Both the position numbers and the translations under genes were made by a program. Under the pieces are notes generated by a model that was not told the origin of the DNA, did not search any database, and saw only the letters and a list, made by a program, of their open reading frames with translations. A stretch of 64,000 bases of DNA from an uncultured Prevotella sp. Its GTDB lineage: Bacteria > Bacteroidota > Bacteroidia > Bacteroidales > Bacteroidaceae. The stretch's first letter is position 1. Each line of letters opens with the position of its first letter. This document shows positions 46,101-54,870 of this stretch, in pieces. The stretch lies in assembly GCA_947170265.1 (NCBI GenBank), contig CAMVSV010000002.1, forward strand, positions 1 through 64,000. The letters run 5' to 3'.

Positions 46101-48644
46101 TACTATGCCAACATGCCATACTTCGGCAACGACGCTCTGGAGTTCACAGAATTCAACCGCAATTATTTCAATGCCTTCTTCAACTACTATGGCATGGTGA
46201 AAGTAAGAGGTGCTGGCAGGGGAATGAGAAACAAAGCCGCAATGTTGTATGAGATGGCGGTAGCCGACGAGGCTCCATTGATGGCAGATGCAAAAATGGA
46301 GATGAGAGCTGCTCCCGTAATGCTACAGAAATCCACTGACGAGGAAAGCAGCACCGATGATGCCGACAGCGGCAAGAGTGAGGACATACAGCTGAGAGAG
46401 AACCTCAACGAGACAGCGTTCTTCTATCCCCAGCTCACCACCGACGGTCAAGGCAACTTCAACATCAGGTTCACACTGCCCGAGAGCCTCACCACATGGA
46501 AATTCATGGGCATAGCCCACAACAAGACCATGAACAACGGATATATTGGTGCCGAGGTGGTGGGACAGAAAACCGTGATGGTGCAACCAAACATGCCACG
46601 CTTCGTGCGAGAAGGCGATGAAGCACAGATAGCAACACGCATTATCAACACATCGGAAAACACCATTAGCGGAACGGCAAGGCTCGAACTCATTGACCCT
46701 GCCACCGAACAGACGGTGATGACAACAGAAAAGAGCTTCACCCTCAACGCCAACACAACCACAAACACAGTGTTTGACCTACCGGTGAACGACACCATCG
46801 CAGCCCACCCGCTGCTCATAGCACGCATCATTGCACAAGGCGGCGGCTACAGCGATGGAGAACAGCACTACCTGCCCATACTGCCCAACAAGGAGATGGT
46901 GACCAACACCCTGCCGTTCACACAGAACGCTGCCGGCACCTTCGCCGCAAGTCTCTCACGGATATTCCCCGAGGGAGTGACGCAGAAGAAACTCACAGTG
47001 GAATACACCAACAACCCGGCATGGATGATGATACAGGCACTGCCGTATGTGGGTAATGCCGACGAGAAAAACACCATAAGCCTGCTCACGGCATACTATG
47101 CCAACAGCATAGCCGACAACATCATGCACTCTGCTCCAAACATCAAACACACCATTGAGCAATGGCAGCAGGAGAAAGGCGAGGAGACATCGCTCATGAG
47201 CAGCCTCGAGAAAAACCAGACCCTGAAGGAACTCGTGCTCAACGAGACACCATGGGTGGGAGATGCACGCAACGAAAACCAACAGAAACAGTCGCTCGCC
47301 AGGTATTTCGACGAAAACCGCATCAGCCAACAGCTTGACAAGGCCCTCGCCGAGATGAAGGCACTGCAGAAAGGCGACGGCTCATGGTGCTGGTGGGACG
47401 GCATGAGAGGCAGCCCATATATCACCATGGCGGTATGCAAGACCCTCGTGCGCCTCAACAAGATGATTGGCGTGCAGGAAGCTACCGTGAAGATGATTGA
47501 CAAAGGCATGAAATTCATGGATAAGGAAATAGACGACGAGGTGCGCGAGCTGAAGAAACTGCAGAAGAAAGGCTACGAAGTGAGACCCAGCGAGCTCGCA
47601 TGCGACTATCTCTACACCTGCGTCCTGAGCCAACGTCAGCTATCCAAGAGTGCCAAGGCCAACAGCACCTACCTCGTGAAGCTCCTCTCGCAGAAGACCA
47701 CTGAGTTTACCATGTATGGCAAAGCCCACTCGGCATTCATCCTCGCAAGGAACGGATACACCAAGAAAGCACAGGAATATCTCAAGAGTCTGAAGGAATA
47801 CACGGTGTGTACCGAAGAGATGGGACGCTATTTCGATACACAGAAGGCATACTACAGCTGGAGAGACTACCGCATACCCACACAGACAGCTGCAATAGAG
47901 GTGCTCAAGGAACTCACACCCGACGACCGCCAGACCATACAGGAGATGCAGCGATGGCTGCTACAGGAGAAACGCACACAGGCATGGGACACACCGGTGA
48001 ACTCCGTGGATGCCATCTATGCCTTCTCCGAACAAGGACAGATAAGCCAGCTCGCACAAAACGGCGAGAATGCCACACTCACACTCGACAGCACGCCCAT
48101 AGACCTGCCGCAGGCTACCGCCGGAATGGGATATGTAAAGACCACCATCGACAACCCCGACGCCTCAACCTTTGAAGCACGGAAGACATCCGACAACACC
48201 AGCTGGGGAGCACTCTACGCACAGTTCCTACAGCCCGTGACAGAGATAGAAGATGCGTCGGCGGGACTCACCGTGAGACGCGAACTGCTCAAGGATGGCA
48301 AGCCCGCAGACAAACTGAAGGTTGGCGACCGCGTAACCGTGAGACTCATCATCAGGGCAGAACGCGACTACGACTTCGTGCAACTCACCGACAAGAGAGC
48401 CGCCTGCATGGAACCCGTGAACCAACTCAGCGGCTATCACTGGGGCTACTACATCGCGCCCAAGGACTATACCACCAACTACTATTTCGACATTCTCTCC
48501 AAGGGAACGCATGTGGTGGAAGCCGACTACTACATCGACCGTGCCGGAAACTATCAGACAGGCACATGCACCGTACAGTGTGCCTACGCTCCGGAATACT
48601 CCGGCAGGAAGAAGGGCGAGAAACTAAACGTGGAGAACAAATAA
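43119..48644 (+). CDS. Very large alpha-2-macroglobulin family protein
   Basis: An 1841-aa secreted or lipid-linked protein starting with a signal peptide (about residues 1-20). It has MG-type beta domains (about 300-1000, with YTDRSIYRPGQTVS near residue 505), a middle A2M domain (FFYPQLTTDGQGNFNIRF, LPESLTTWKFMGIAHN) and a C-terminal alpha/alpha toroid (GDGSWCWWDGMRGSPYITMA). Family members trap proteases that reach the envelope. Where thioester forms have CxEQ, this one reads YVGNADEKNT, so the covalent trap is absent. DUF1573, ispH and the C10 protease follow in the same direction. Confidence 0.9.
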   Translation: MKRNLILILMSILALSARAQSYDDMWKAVTEAERKDLPKTQVEELDKIVSKAKEEKAYGQLLSAELMRMAVRKSISPDSIGNDMEHMKAAATAAEGSDPVLSAVYAAVIGKVMLQVNAPNLEWNDDDGKAWQQKALAHPELLAQHRTSEYLPLLNEKKGSKLFDNDLLHVMALTVDNPEMLYNHYRNNGNRTAACMAAALMVSKGKLKGSRTERTAWIDSRIADYGDLPVACELAMARLSLMDGKVSQQEEIKYIDNALQRWSSWQHTNKLKSRRAKLVNPQFSVEQEDRRPLPYRPLTLRLNDVRNIKQLDVKVSRTKLDGDTKLHANSVDDYKEIKKNITAADLHVVSRNYADRKDYETFNDSIVLPPMAAGVYLVDFYNDGERIKGQSRILYVSSLFVIAEKLSENKVRYAVVDAATGQPVKGAHLRLSNASRYYKGKKETTLTTNNKGEAVYEYADKEERLSTVYPFTADDKACEEDEIWTSFSYYESSKGANKVRLYTDRSIYRPGQTVSCSVIAFHRDTDGLTMSALADKNTEFTLYDANDQAIASQTVKTDSYGVAATEFTLPTNMLTGAFTVKARIGGASESNTIHVEEYKRPTFEVEFNRYEGAYQRGDTITVTGKAKSYAGVPVQGATVAYTIKRRQSWWCWWFRYHNDEEELDRGEAVTNDNGEFSVRVPMVLPPEIDDVSDRRGLFYDIMVDATVTDQGGESHGAQTALPIGTKSLSLSCSVPQRILSDDDVKISFSLRNASGNETDGNVTYRIDGGKAMKTKANSSITVTPKLSSGRHKVTAECQGETAEAEFVVFSLNDKRPAANTHDWFYVSDTQFPRNGKPVYVQIGSSDPDLHILYTILSGNNIVEEGAIDQSNALTTRTFTYKEEYGDGLKMVFAWVKDGIFYNHETQIARPQPDKQLKLSWTTFRDKLEPGQKEEWTLHVKNPDGTPADAQLMCAMYDKSLDQLYNHSWSFSLPFVNHIPSTSFRGIDYSRLRARYYANMPYFGNDALEFTEFNRNYFNAFFNYYGMVKVRGAGRGMRNKAAMLYEMAVADEAPLMADAKMEMRAAPVMLQKSTDEESSTDDADSGKSEDIQLRENLNETAFFYPQLTTDGQGNFNIRFTLPESLTTWKFMGIAHNKTMNNGYIGAEVVGQKTVMVQPNMPRFVREGDEAQIATRIINTSENTISGTARLELIDPATEQTVMTTEKSFTLNANTTTNTVFDLPVNDTIAAHPLLIARIIAQGGGYSDGEQHYLPILPNKEMVTNTLPFTQNAAGTFAASLSRIFPEGVTQKKLTVEYTNNPAWMMIQALPYVGNADEKNTISLLTAYYANSIADNIMHSAPNIKHTIEQWQQEKGEETSLMSSLEKNQTLKELVLNETPWVGDARNENQQKQSLARYFDENRISQQLDKALAEMKALQKGDGSWCWWDGMRGSPYITMAVCKTLVRLNKMIGVQEATVKMIDKGMKFMDKEIDDEVRELKKLQKKGYEVRPSELACDYLYTCVLSQRQLSKSAKANSTYLVKLLSQKTTEFTMYGKAHSAFILARNGYTKKAQEYLKSLKEYTVCTEEMGRYFDTQKAYYSWRDYRIPTQTAAIEVLKELTPDDRQTIQEMQRWLLQEKRTQAWDTPVNSVDAIYAFSEQGQISQLAQNGENATLTLDSTPIDLPQATAGMGYVKTTIDNPDASTFEARKTSDNTSWGALYAQFLQPVTEIEDASAGLTVRRELLKDGKPADKLKVGDRVTVRLIIRAERDYDFVQLTDKRAACMEPVNQLSGYHWGYYIAPKDYTTNYYFDILSKGTHVVEADYYIDRAGNYQTGTCTVQCAYAPEYSGRKKGEKLNVENK

Positions 48645-48697
48645 CGACACAAAGTAATAACACAAAAGCATAAGAATAAAAAAAAGGACAAGTGACA

Positions 48698-49765
48698 ATG
48701 AACATAAGAAAGACTGTGCTCGCTGCCATAATGGCTACAGCAACCATAGGCACCCAGGCACAAGACATCACCGCAAGCCAAACAACAATAGACATGGGAA
48801 GGGTGCTCTACCGACAACCAGCCACGGCAACCTTCGAGCTGAAAAACGACGGCAAAGCCACCGCCACCATTGACGAGGTGAAGACCAACTGTGGATGCAC
48901 CGCTGCCGAGACTGCCGCCACCACCGTAGCCGCCGGCAAGAGCTTCATCATCAACGTGACATACGATGCCAAGCAGCTCGGACATTTCGACAAGCAGGTG
49001 GCACTCTTTACCAACGGCAACCAGCAGCCACTGATACTCCACATGAGAGGAGTGGTGGTCAGTCCCAACGACAACGGTGCCGTGGACTACAGCCACAAGC
49101 TCGGCATCCTCCACGCCGAGAAAGACAACGTGGAGTTTGACGACGTGAACAGAGGCGACCAGCCCATGCAGCAGATACGCATACAGAACAACTCCGACGA
49201 CACAGTGGAACCCGTGGTAATGCACCTGCCCAACTATCTCTCGGCAACGGTAACACCGCAGAAGATTGCACCGGGACGCACCGGCGTGGTGACGATAACC
49301 CTCGACAGCCACCGACTGCACGACTATGGGCTGACACAGACAAGCGTGTTCCTCGGAGCCTTCCCCGGCGACAAGGTGTCGGAAGACAAAGAGATAGCCG
49401 TGTCGGCAGTGCTCCTACCCGACAACCAGAGCCTCACCATGGAGCAACGCCTCAACGCCCCGCTCATGACACTCTCGAAAGAAAAGGTGAACCTCGGAGC
49501 ATTCGGAAAGAAAAGCAAGCTGAAGAGCGAGCTCACCATCACCAACAACGGCAAGTCCACGCTCGACATACGTTCACTGCAGATGTTCACAACAGGACTC
49601 GACCTCTCGCTCAGCAGCAAGCGCATAGCCCCCGGACAAACGGCAACGCTGAAGATAACAGCCCACCGCAGCCAGCTCATGAAAGCCAAGGTGCAGCCGC
49701 GCATACTGATGATCACCAACGACCCCGACCACCCCAAGGTAGTCATAACAGTGGAATATGAATAA
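48698..49765 (+). CDS. DUF1573 domain protein
   Basis: A 355-aa exported protein with a signal peptide (about residues 1-22) and a DUF1573/ASH-like immunoglobulin domain: DMGRVLYRQPATATFELKND, then TNCGCTAAE with the conserved Cys pair, and YDAKQLGHFDKQVALFTN. Two further Ig-like repeats follow. DUF1573 proteins are abundant in Bacteroidetes envelopes and uncharacterised. The ATG at 48698 is preferred to a GTG two codons earlier. It lies 53 bp after the macroglobulin gene and overlaps ispH by 8 bp. Confidence 0.85.
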   Translation: MNIRKTVLAAIMATATIGTQAQDITASQTTIDMGRVLYRQPATATFELKNDGKATATIDEVKTNCGCTAAETAATTVAAGKSFIINVTYDAKQLGHFDKQVALFTNGNQQPLILHMRGVVVSPNDNGAVDYSHKLGILHAEKDNVEFDDVNRGDQPMQQIRIQNNSDDTVEPVVMHLPNYLSATVTPQKIAPGRTGVVTITLDSHRLHDYGLTQTSVFLGAFPGDKVSEDKEIAVSAVLLPDNQSLTMEQRLNAPLMTLSKEKVNLGAFGKKSKLKSELTITNNGKSTLDIRSLQMFTTGLDLSLSSKRIAPGQTATLKITAHRSQLMKAKVQPRILMITNDPDHPKVVITVEYE

Positions 49766-50645
49766 CGCCATGCTCCAGATAGAGATTGACAACGGCAGTG
49801 GCTTCTGCTTCGGTGTCACCACCGCCATAAAGAAAGCCGAGGAAGAGCTTGAAAACTCCTCTGCACCACTCTACTGTCTCGGCGACATCGTTCACAACGG
49901 CATGGAGGTTGAGCGTCTCTCGGAGAAAGGGCTGCAGACCATCAACCACGACGACCTCAAGAAGCTCCACGACACCAAGGTGCTGCTGCGTGCCCATGGC
50001 GAGCCTCCAGCCACCTATGAGCTCGCTGCAAGAAACAACATCAACGTCATAGATGCCACATGTCCCGTGGTGCTGCAACTGCAGAAGCGCATAAAACGAC
50101 AATACGAGGCATCGCCCGATGCACAGATAGTGATATTCGGGAAAAACGGACACGCCGAGGTGCTCGGTCTCGTAGGACAGACCGACAACCATGCCATAGT
50201 GATAGAGCACTTCAACGAGGTGAGCAAGCTCGACTTCAACCGCGACATCTACCTTTACTCACAGACCACCAAGTCGCTCGACGAGTTTCATAAGATTATC
50301 GAGTTCATACAGTCGCACATCTCTCCCTCGGCGACCTTCAAGAGCTTCGACACCATCTGCCGGCAGGTGGCAAACCGTATGCCCAACATAGCAGCCTTTG
50401 CTGCACGCCACGACGTGGTGCTGTTCGTATCAGGACGCAAGAGCAGCAACGGCAAGGTGCTCTTCAACGAATGCAAGAGCGTGAACCCGCGGAGCTATCA
50501 GGTGGAGAATGCCGGAGAGATATGCATGGAGTGGTTCCGCGATGCCGCCACTGTGGGCATCTGCGGTGCCACGAGCACTCCCAAATGGCTCATGGAAGAG
50601 TGTCGCGACATGATAACAGACAAGACAACAAACCCACAAACATAA
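49758..50645 (+). CDS. ispH: 4-hydroxy-3-methylbut-2-enyl diphosphate reductase
   Basis: A 295-aa [4Fe-4S] enzyme of the final MEP-pathway step, making IPP and DMAPP. Conserved cluster cysteines are in GFCFGVTTAI, DATCPVV and GICGATSTP; the substrate-binding motifs RAHGEPP and GKNGHAEVLG are present. The start at 49758 overlaps the DUF1573 stop codon; an ATG four codons later is also possible. It lies between secreted-protein genes with no functional link, probably as part of the same transcript. Confidence 0.95.
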   Translation: MNNAMLQIEIDNGSGFCFGVTTAIKKAEEELENSSAPLYCLGDIVHNGMEVERLSEKGLQTINHDDLKKLHDTKVLLRAHGEPPATYELAARNNINVIDATCPVVLQLQKRIKRQYEASPDAQIVIFGKNGHAEVLGLVGQTDNHAIVIEHFNEVSKLDFNRDIYLYSQTTKSLDEFHKIIEFIQSHISPSATFKSFDTICRQVANRMPNIAAFAARHDVVLFVSGRKSSNGKVLFNECKSVNPRSYQVENAGEICMEWFRDAATVGICGATSTPKWLMEECRDMITDKTTNPQT

Positions 50646-50657
50646 AAGCAAGACATC

Positions 50658-53600
50658 ATGAAAAAACTTCTAACAGCACTACTGACACTGATGATGCTCT
50701 GCGGCACCCATGCCTGGGCTGCTCCAGTGAGCTATCAGCAAGCCAAGCAGACTGCCAACAGCTTCATGCAAGCCAAGCAAATGGTTGCACCAGGCAAGAT
50801 GAAGATGGCTTACAAGGCTCCATCAGCCACCACACAGACCGATGCTGCCAGCTACTATGTGTTCAACAACGGCGACAACGACGGCTTCGTGATTGTGTCG
50901 GGCGACGACCGCACCACGCAGGTGCTCGGCTACTCAACCACCGGAAGCTTCAGCATGGCTGATGCTCCCGAGAATGTGAGGGCATGGCTTGAGAGCTATG
51001 CCACCGCCATTGCCAACCTTGACAACATGGGAGTGACAGAGCCCATGAGCGGCAGGCGACGCATACCATCGTCGACAAAGGTTCCCACGTTGATGAAGAC
51101 GAAGTGGGACCAGACGGAACCCTACAACGACAACTGCGTGTTCTCCGGCAGCAACATGGCCACGGGATGCGTGGCAACAGCCATGGCACAGGTGCTCTAC
51201 TATCACCGTGCCGAGAGCGTAACCCAGATACAGGCCGACATCCCGTCCTACACCTCAGCAAGCTACGGCTTCAGTGTGAGCGGCTTCAGTGCCGGCACCG
51301 CCATCGACTGGGACAACATGCTCACCACCTACACCAGCACATCCACCGCTGAGCAGAAAGCCGCCGTGGCACAGCTCATGCGTCTCTGCGGCACCGCCGT
51401 GAAAATGGACTACGGTCCACAGTCAGGAGCATTCACCTTCGACGTGGCTGGTGCCATGCGCAAATATTTCGGATATGCATCAACCACAACCTATGTGGAG
51501 CGTAAGGACTACACCTCTGCCGAATGGGAAAAGCTCATCTTCGACGAGGTCGCTTCCAACCGACCGGTGGTTTACGGCGGTGAGTCAACAGGCGGAGGAC
51601 ATTCCTTCGTCATCGACGGTTACGACGGCAACGGACTCTTCAGCATCAACTGGGGATGGGGCGGCAACAGCAACGGCTACTTCGTGCTTGACATCTGCAA
51701 CCCAGGCGACAACAGCGGTGTGGGAGCAAGCACCACCACCGACGGCTACTCCATGAAACAGGATGCCATCATCGGTGCCGTGCCCGCCCAGGGAGGCGAG
51801 ACGAGTGCCGTGTGTCTCTCTGCCGAGATAACAGATACCCAATACAACTATGTTGGAGTGACCTTCTTCAACTTGACAGGCAATACCGGCACATTTGAAA
51901 TGGGCATAGCCTACCTCGATGCAAGCGGCAACCCCGTGCTCATAGGCAGCAGTGAAGAACGCACCCTCCAGTCATACACAATATCAAACAATGGCTCCGG
52001 CGCATCTCATGGCAATTACTTCCAAGTGACAGGGCTGTCTGCCGGCACCTACACCATCGTACCGGTGAGCAGGGTGAAGGGCAGCGACACATGGGTAATC
52101 AGCGGATCACACCGCATATATGTGGAGGCACAGGTCAACTCACAGGGCTCCGCAACACTCACCCTCGTAAAGCCCGAGATCGACCTCACAGCCTCCGGCT
52201 TCAGCTTCACGGGAACAAAGACTGCCAACCTTGAGCAGCCCTTCACCGTTAACGTGACAAACAGCGGCGATGAGTTCTACGGCACCATCACCTGCCGAGC
52301 CAGCCAAGACAGCGCCATGCCCTCTACCATAGCGTCGAAGACGGGAGCAACCATAGCCACCAACGCCTCAAAGCAACTGGAGTTCACCTTCACTCCCACG
52401 CAGCAGGGCACATGGAACGTGTGGATTGCCGACGAAGACGACAACATCTTTGGAAAAACCACCGTGGTTATAGACGAGGAGTTCGTAATGGAGAAAAACC
52501 TCGAGGTGAGCGAAACTGTGCTCAACAGCAATATCAAGAAAAGCAGCAGCACATACAAGACCCTCGGCGACAATCTCAACTTCACGCTGACCGTGACAAA
52601 CAACAGCGCCAACCGCTTCTATGGGAAAATCTCTGCAGTGCTCTGGCTCAGCGGTTCGTCAGACTATATGGAGTCGAAGTTCACGGTAGATGTTCCCGGC
52701 AACTCCAGCGTGGAGAAGCAGGTGAAGTTCGGAGGACTGTCATACGGCGCAAACTACTATCTCAACTTCTACTACGACAAAGAGACCTCATCCTTTGACG
52801 TAGGTTCCTACCACTACATACCCACACAAGGCATCACCCTGTGGGACAGCCAGGGAGAGAAAACCGAGCAGTTTGCCGAGGATGCCACGATAGTCATTCC
52901 CGAGAATGCCGTGGCTGCCAACGTGGAAGGGCTCACAGGCAAGACCATCACACCCAACTCCAATCCCAACACCTTATATTATATATCCGACCTGAACAAT
53001 GTTCCCTCCGGACTTGAGGGCAGGAACCTCGTGGAAGACATCGTTGCCGAGAACATCACCATAACCGACGGCTACGACTTCTATGTGCCTTCCGACCTGC
53101 TTGTGGAACATATTTCCTATACCCGCACGCCACAGATAGGTACCAACGGCGAAGGCGGCTGGGAAACCATTGCCCTGCCCTTCGACGTCACTTCAGTGAA
53201 GCAAGGCGAGAACAGCCTCGAGTGGTTCAAGGCAAGAACAGAGCAGGACAAGAACTTCTGGCTCATGGAGTTCAAGAATGATGACAACGGCACGGTGGTG
53301 TTTGACTATGCCCAGCAGATGAGCGCCAACACACCGTATATCATTGCCGTGCCTGATAACACATGGGGCGAGGAATGGAACCTCATTGGCAAAGCCATCA
53401 CCTTCTACGGCACTGACGTGGAGCTCACCAGGACAAGTACCATGATGAGCGACAACGGCAACCGCTTCATATTCTGTGGAGAGACCGTTGCCACCGACAT
53501 ACCTTATTATGTAGGTAACTACTTCTATTGCCTCAACAATGAAGGCACACGCTTCGCACTCACACAGGATGCATTTACCCTGCAACCTTTCCGCGCCCTG

Positions 53601-53870
53601 TTCTGTTCAGACGAAGAGGCCGGAGCGAAGCCCGAGATGCTCACCATAGCGTTTGACAACGACAAGCAGGAAAGCCAGGACACAGATACCGACGGTGCCT
53701 CGGTGGTGACGGCCATTGCCGTGCCGTTTGTCAGCGAGGGACATACCGTGAACATCTACAGCATGAGCGGTGTGAAGGTGGCGCAGACCACCGTTCGCAA
53801 CGGCAGGATAGACTTCAGCCGTCTGCCCCAAGGTGTTTATATTGTTAATGGAAAGAAATATATTAAATAA
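50658..53870 (+). CDS. Secreted C10 (streptopain-like) cysteine protease
   Basis: A 1070-aa secreted protease. It has a signal peptide (1-21), a Spi-like prodomain (about 22-120; VFNNGDNDGFVIVSGDD), and a papain-fold catalytic domain with Cys171 in MATGCVATAMAQVLYYH and His315 in GGGHSFVIDGYDG, followed by NWGWGG. Several Ig-like domains (about 390-730) and a beta domain follow, then a sorting-type tail, IYSMSGVKVAQTTV then VNGKKYIK. The prodomain must be removed for activity in this family. It lies 12 bp after ispH, and a 57-aa peptide gene begins 3 bp after its stop. Confidence 0.92.
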   Translation: MKKLLTALLTLMMLCGTHAWAAPVSYQQAKQTANSFMQAKQMVAPGKMKMAYKAPSATTQTDAASYYVFNNGDNDGFVIVSGDDRTTQVLGYSTTGSFSMADAPENVRAWLESYATAIANLDNMGVTEPMSGRRRIPSSTKVPTLMKTKWDQTEPYNDNCVFSGSNMATGCVATAMAQVLYYHRAESVTQIQADIPSYTSASYGFSVSGFSAGTAIDWDNMLTTYTSTSTAEQKAAVAQLMRLCGTAVKMDYGPQSGAFTFDVAGAMRKYFGYASTTTYVERKDYTSAEWEKLIFDEVASNRPVVYGGESTGGGHSFVIDGYDGNGLFSINWGWGGNSNGYFVLDICNPGDNSGVGASTTTDGYSMKQDAIIGAVPAQGGETSAVCLSAEITDTQYNYVGVTFFNLTGNTGTFEMGIAYLDASGNPVLIGSSEERTLQSYTISNNGSGASHGNYFQVTGLSAGTYTIVPVSRVKGSDTWVISGSHRIYVEAQVNSQGSATLTLVKPEIDLTASGFSFTGTKTANLEQPFTVNVTNSGDEFYGTITCRASQDSAMPSTIASKTGATIATNASKQLEFTFTPTQQGTWNVWIADEDDNIFGKTTVVIDEEFVMEKNLEVSETVLNSNIKKSSSTYKTLGDNLNFTLTVTNNSANRFYGKISAVLWLSGSSDYMESKFTVDVPGNSSVEKQVKFGGLSYGANYYLNFYYDKETSSFDVGSYHYIPTQGITLWDSQGEKTEQFAEDATIVIPENAVAANVEGLTGKTITPNSNPNTLYYISDLNNVPSGLEGRNLVEDIVAENITITDGYDFYVPSDLLVEHISYTRTPQIGTNGEGGWETIALPFDVTSVKQGENSLEWFKARTEQDKNFWLMEFKNDDNGTVVFDYAQQMSANTPYIIAVPDNTWGEEWNLIGKAITFYGTDVELTRTSTMMSDNGNRFIFCGETVATDIPYYVGNYFYCLNNEGTRFALTQDAFTLQPFRALFCSDEEAGAKPEMLTIAFDNDKQESQDTDTDGASVVTAIAVPFVSEGHTVNIYSMSGVKVAQTTVRNGRIDFSRLPQGVYIVNGKKYIK

Positions 53871-53873
53871 GGT

Positions 53874-54047
53874 ATGAAAGATATGAAACGAAGATATATC
53901 ACTCCTACAGTGAAGATAAAGGACACCATCACCGAAGCTCTCATGGGACCGGGCGGAAGCATCACACCGCCCTCGGTGGGTGCCAAGGAGATGGACGGCT
54001 ACGATGAGGAGCCCATTGTCATACACCACAACGTATGGGACGAATAA
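53874..54047 (+). CDS. 57-aa peptide gene directly after the C10 protease
   Basis: A complete ORF (ATG 53874, TAA 54045-54047) three bases after the protease stop and before a strong terminator, so it must share the protease mRNA. The peptide opens MKDMKRRYITPTVKIKDT, has an ALMGPGGS glycine-rich centre and an acidic, aromatic end (HHNVWDE). The (K/R)-Y-I-x-P start, the central LM/G-rich stretch and the W-acidic end recall short Bacteroidales peptides seen near secreted proteins, some suspected to be modified-peptide precursors. It has no signal peptide and no similarity to the protease prodomain. Function unknown. Confidence 0.75.
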   Translation: MKDMKRRYITPTVKIKDTITEALMGPGGSITPPSVGAKEMDGYDEEPIVIHHNVWDE

Positions 54048-54096
54048 AGAAAACATTCACGCCCAACGGATGAATAACCAAGCTATTGGTACACAA

Positions 54097-54137
54097 TGAA
54101 AAAGACCGCCTGCAATAGTTGCAGGCGGTCTTTTTCA
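54097..54137. terminator. Bidirectional terminator between the peptide gene and cmk
   Basis: A perfect 19-bp stem (54097-54115 with 54119-54137; core GACCGCCTGCAA) and a 3-nt loop, flanked by A and T runs on both sides. It ends both the protease-peptide transcript and cmk. Confidence 0.92.
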
Positions 54138-54155
54138 TTATCTGTCTGGCACAGC

Positions 54156-54842
54156 TCACAAGCCGGCTCTTTCCTTCCATTTCTCCATGAGCCACTGCTG
54201 CTGCTCGGCAATGGTCATGTGGCTGTTGTCGAGCTCTATGGCATCGTCGGCTTTCCTCAGCGGCGAGGTCTCACGGTGGGAGTCCATATAGTCGCGCTCT
54301 TCCACGTTGCGCAGAATCTCGTCGTAGTCGGCGGGCATGCCCTTGCCGAGCAGCTCCTTGTAGCGGCGCTGGGCGCGTACCTCGGCGCTGGCAGTGACGA
54401 ATATCTTCAGCTCTGCATCGGGAAACACCACCGTACCTATGTCTCTTCCGTCCATGACAATACCTCCGGTGCTGCCCATCTTCCGTTGCTGCTCCACGAG
54501 CTTCTCTCTCACGAAGGGCAGTGCGGCAATGGGACTCACATGACCCGACACCTCCATGGTTCTTATCTCCCTCTCCACATTCTCAGCGTTGAGGAAGGTC
54601 TGCGTCGTTCCGTCTATTAGCTGCTGGTCAATGTCTATCTCAGGCAGCAGCTCCTGCAGCTTCCCGGCATCTGGAGTGCCGTCGCTTTGGAACAGGTCGT
54701 GGCGCATGGCGAAGAGGGTCACCGCCCTATACATCGCCCCAGTGTCTACATATACATATCCTATCTCCTTGGCAAGCATCTTTGCCATGGTGCTCTTGCC
54801 GCACGAGGAGTGTCCGTCAATGGCTATCGTAATCTTTTTCAT
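54156..54842 (-). CDS. cmk: Cytidylate kinase
   Basis: A 228-aa P-loop kinase that phosphorylates CMP and dCMP. Motifs: [20 protein letters not shown] (P-loop), [31 protein letters not shown] and the [19 protein letters not shown] lid. Length is standard. It is separated from porQ upstream by 28 bp and is probably cotranscribed with it. A second, divergent cytidylate-kinase-like gene lies at 30075-30707. Confidence 0.96.
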   Translation of the reverse strand: MKKITIAIDGHSSCGKSTMAKMLAKEIGYVYVDTGAMYRAVTLFAMRHDLFQSDGTPDAGKLQELLPEIDIDQQLIDGTTQTFLNAENVEREIRTMEVSGHVSPIAALPFVREKLVEQQRKMGSTGGIVMDGRDIGTVVFPDAELKIFVTASAEVRAQRRYKELLGKGMPADYDEILRNVEERDYMDSHRETSPLRKADDAIELDNSHMTIAEQQQWLMEKWKERAGL

Positions 54843-54870
54843 CTGCTATCTTAATGTCTTTTGTTCTTTT

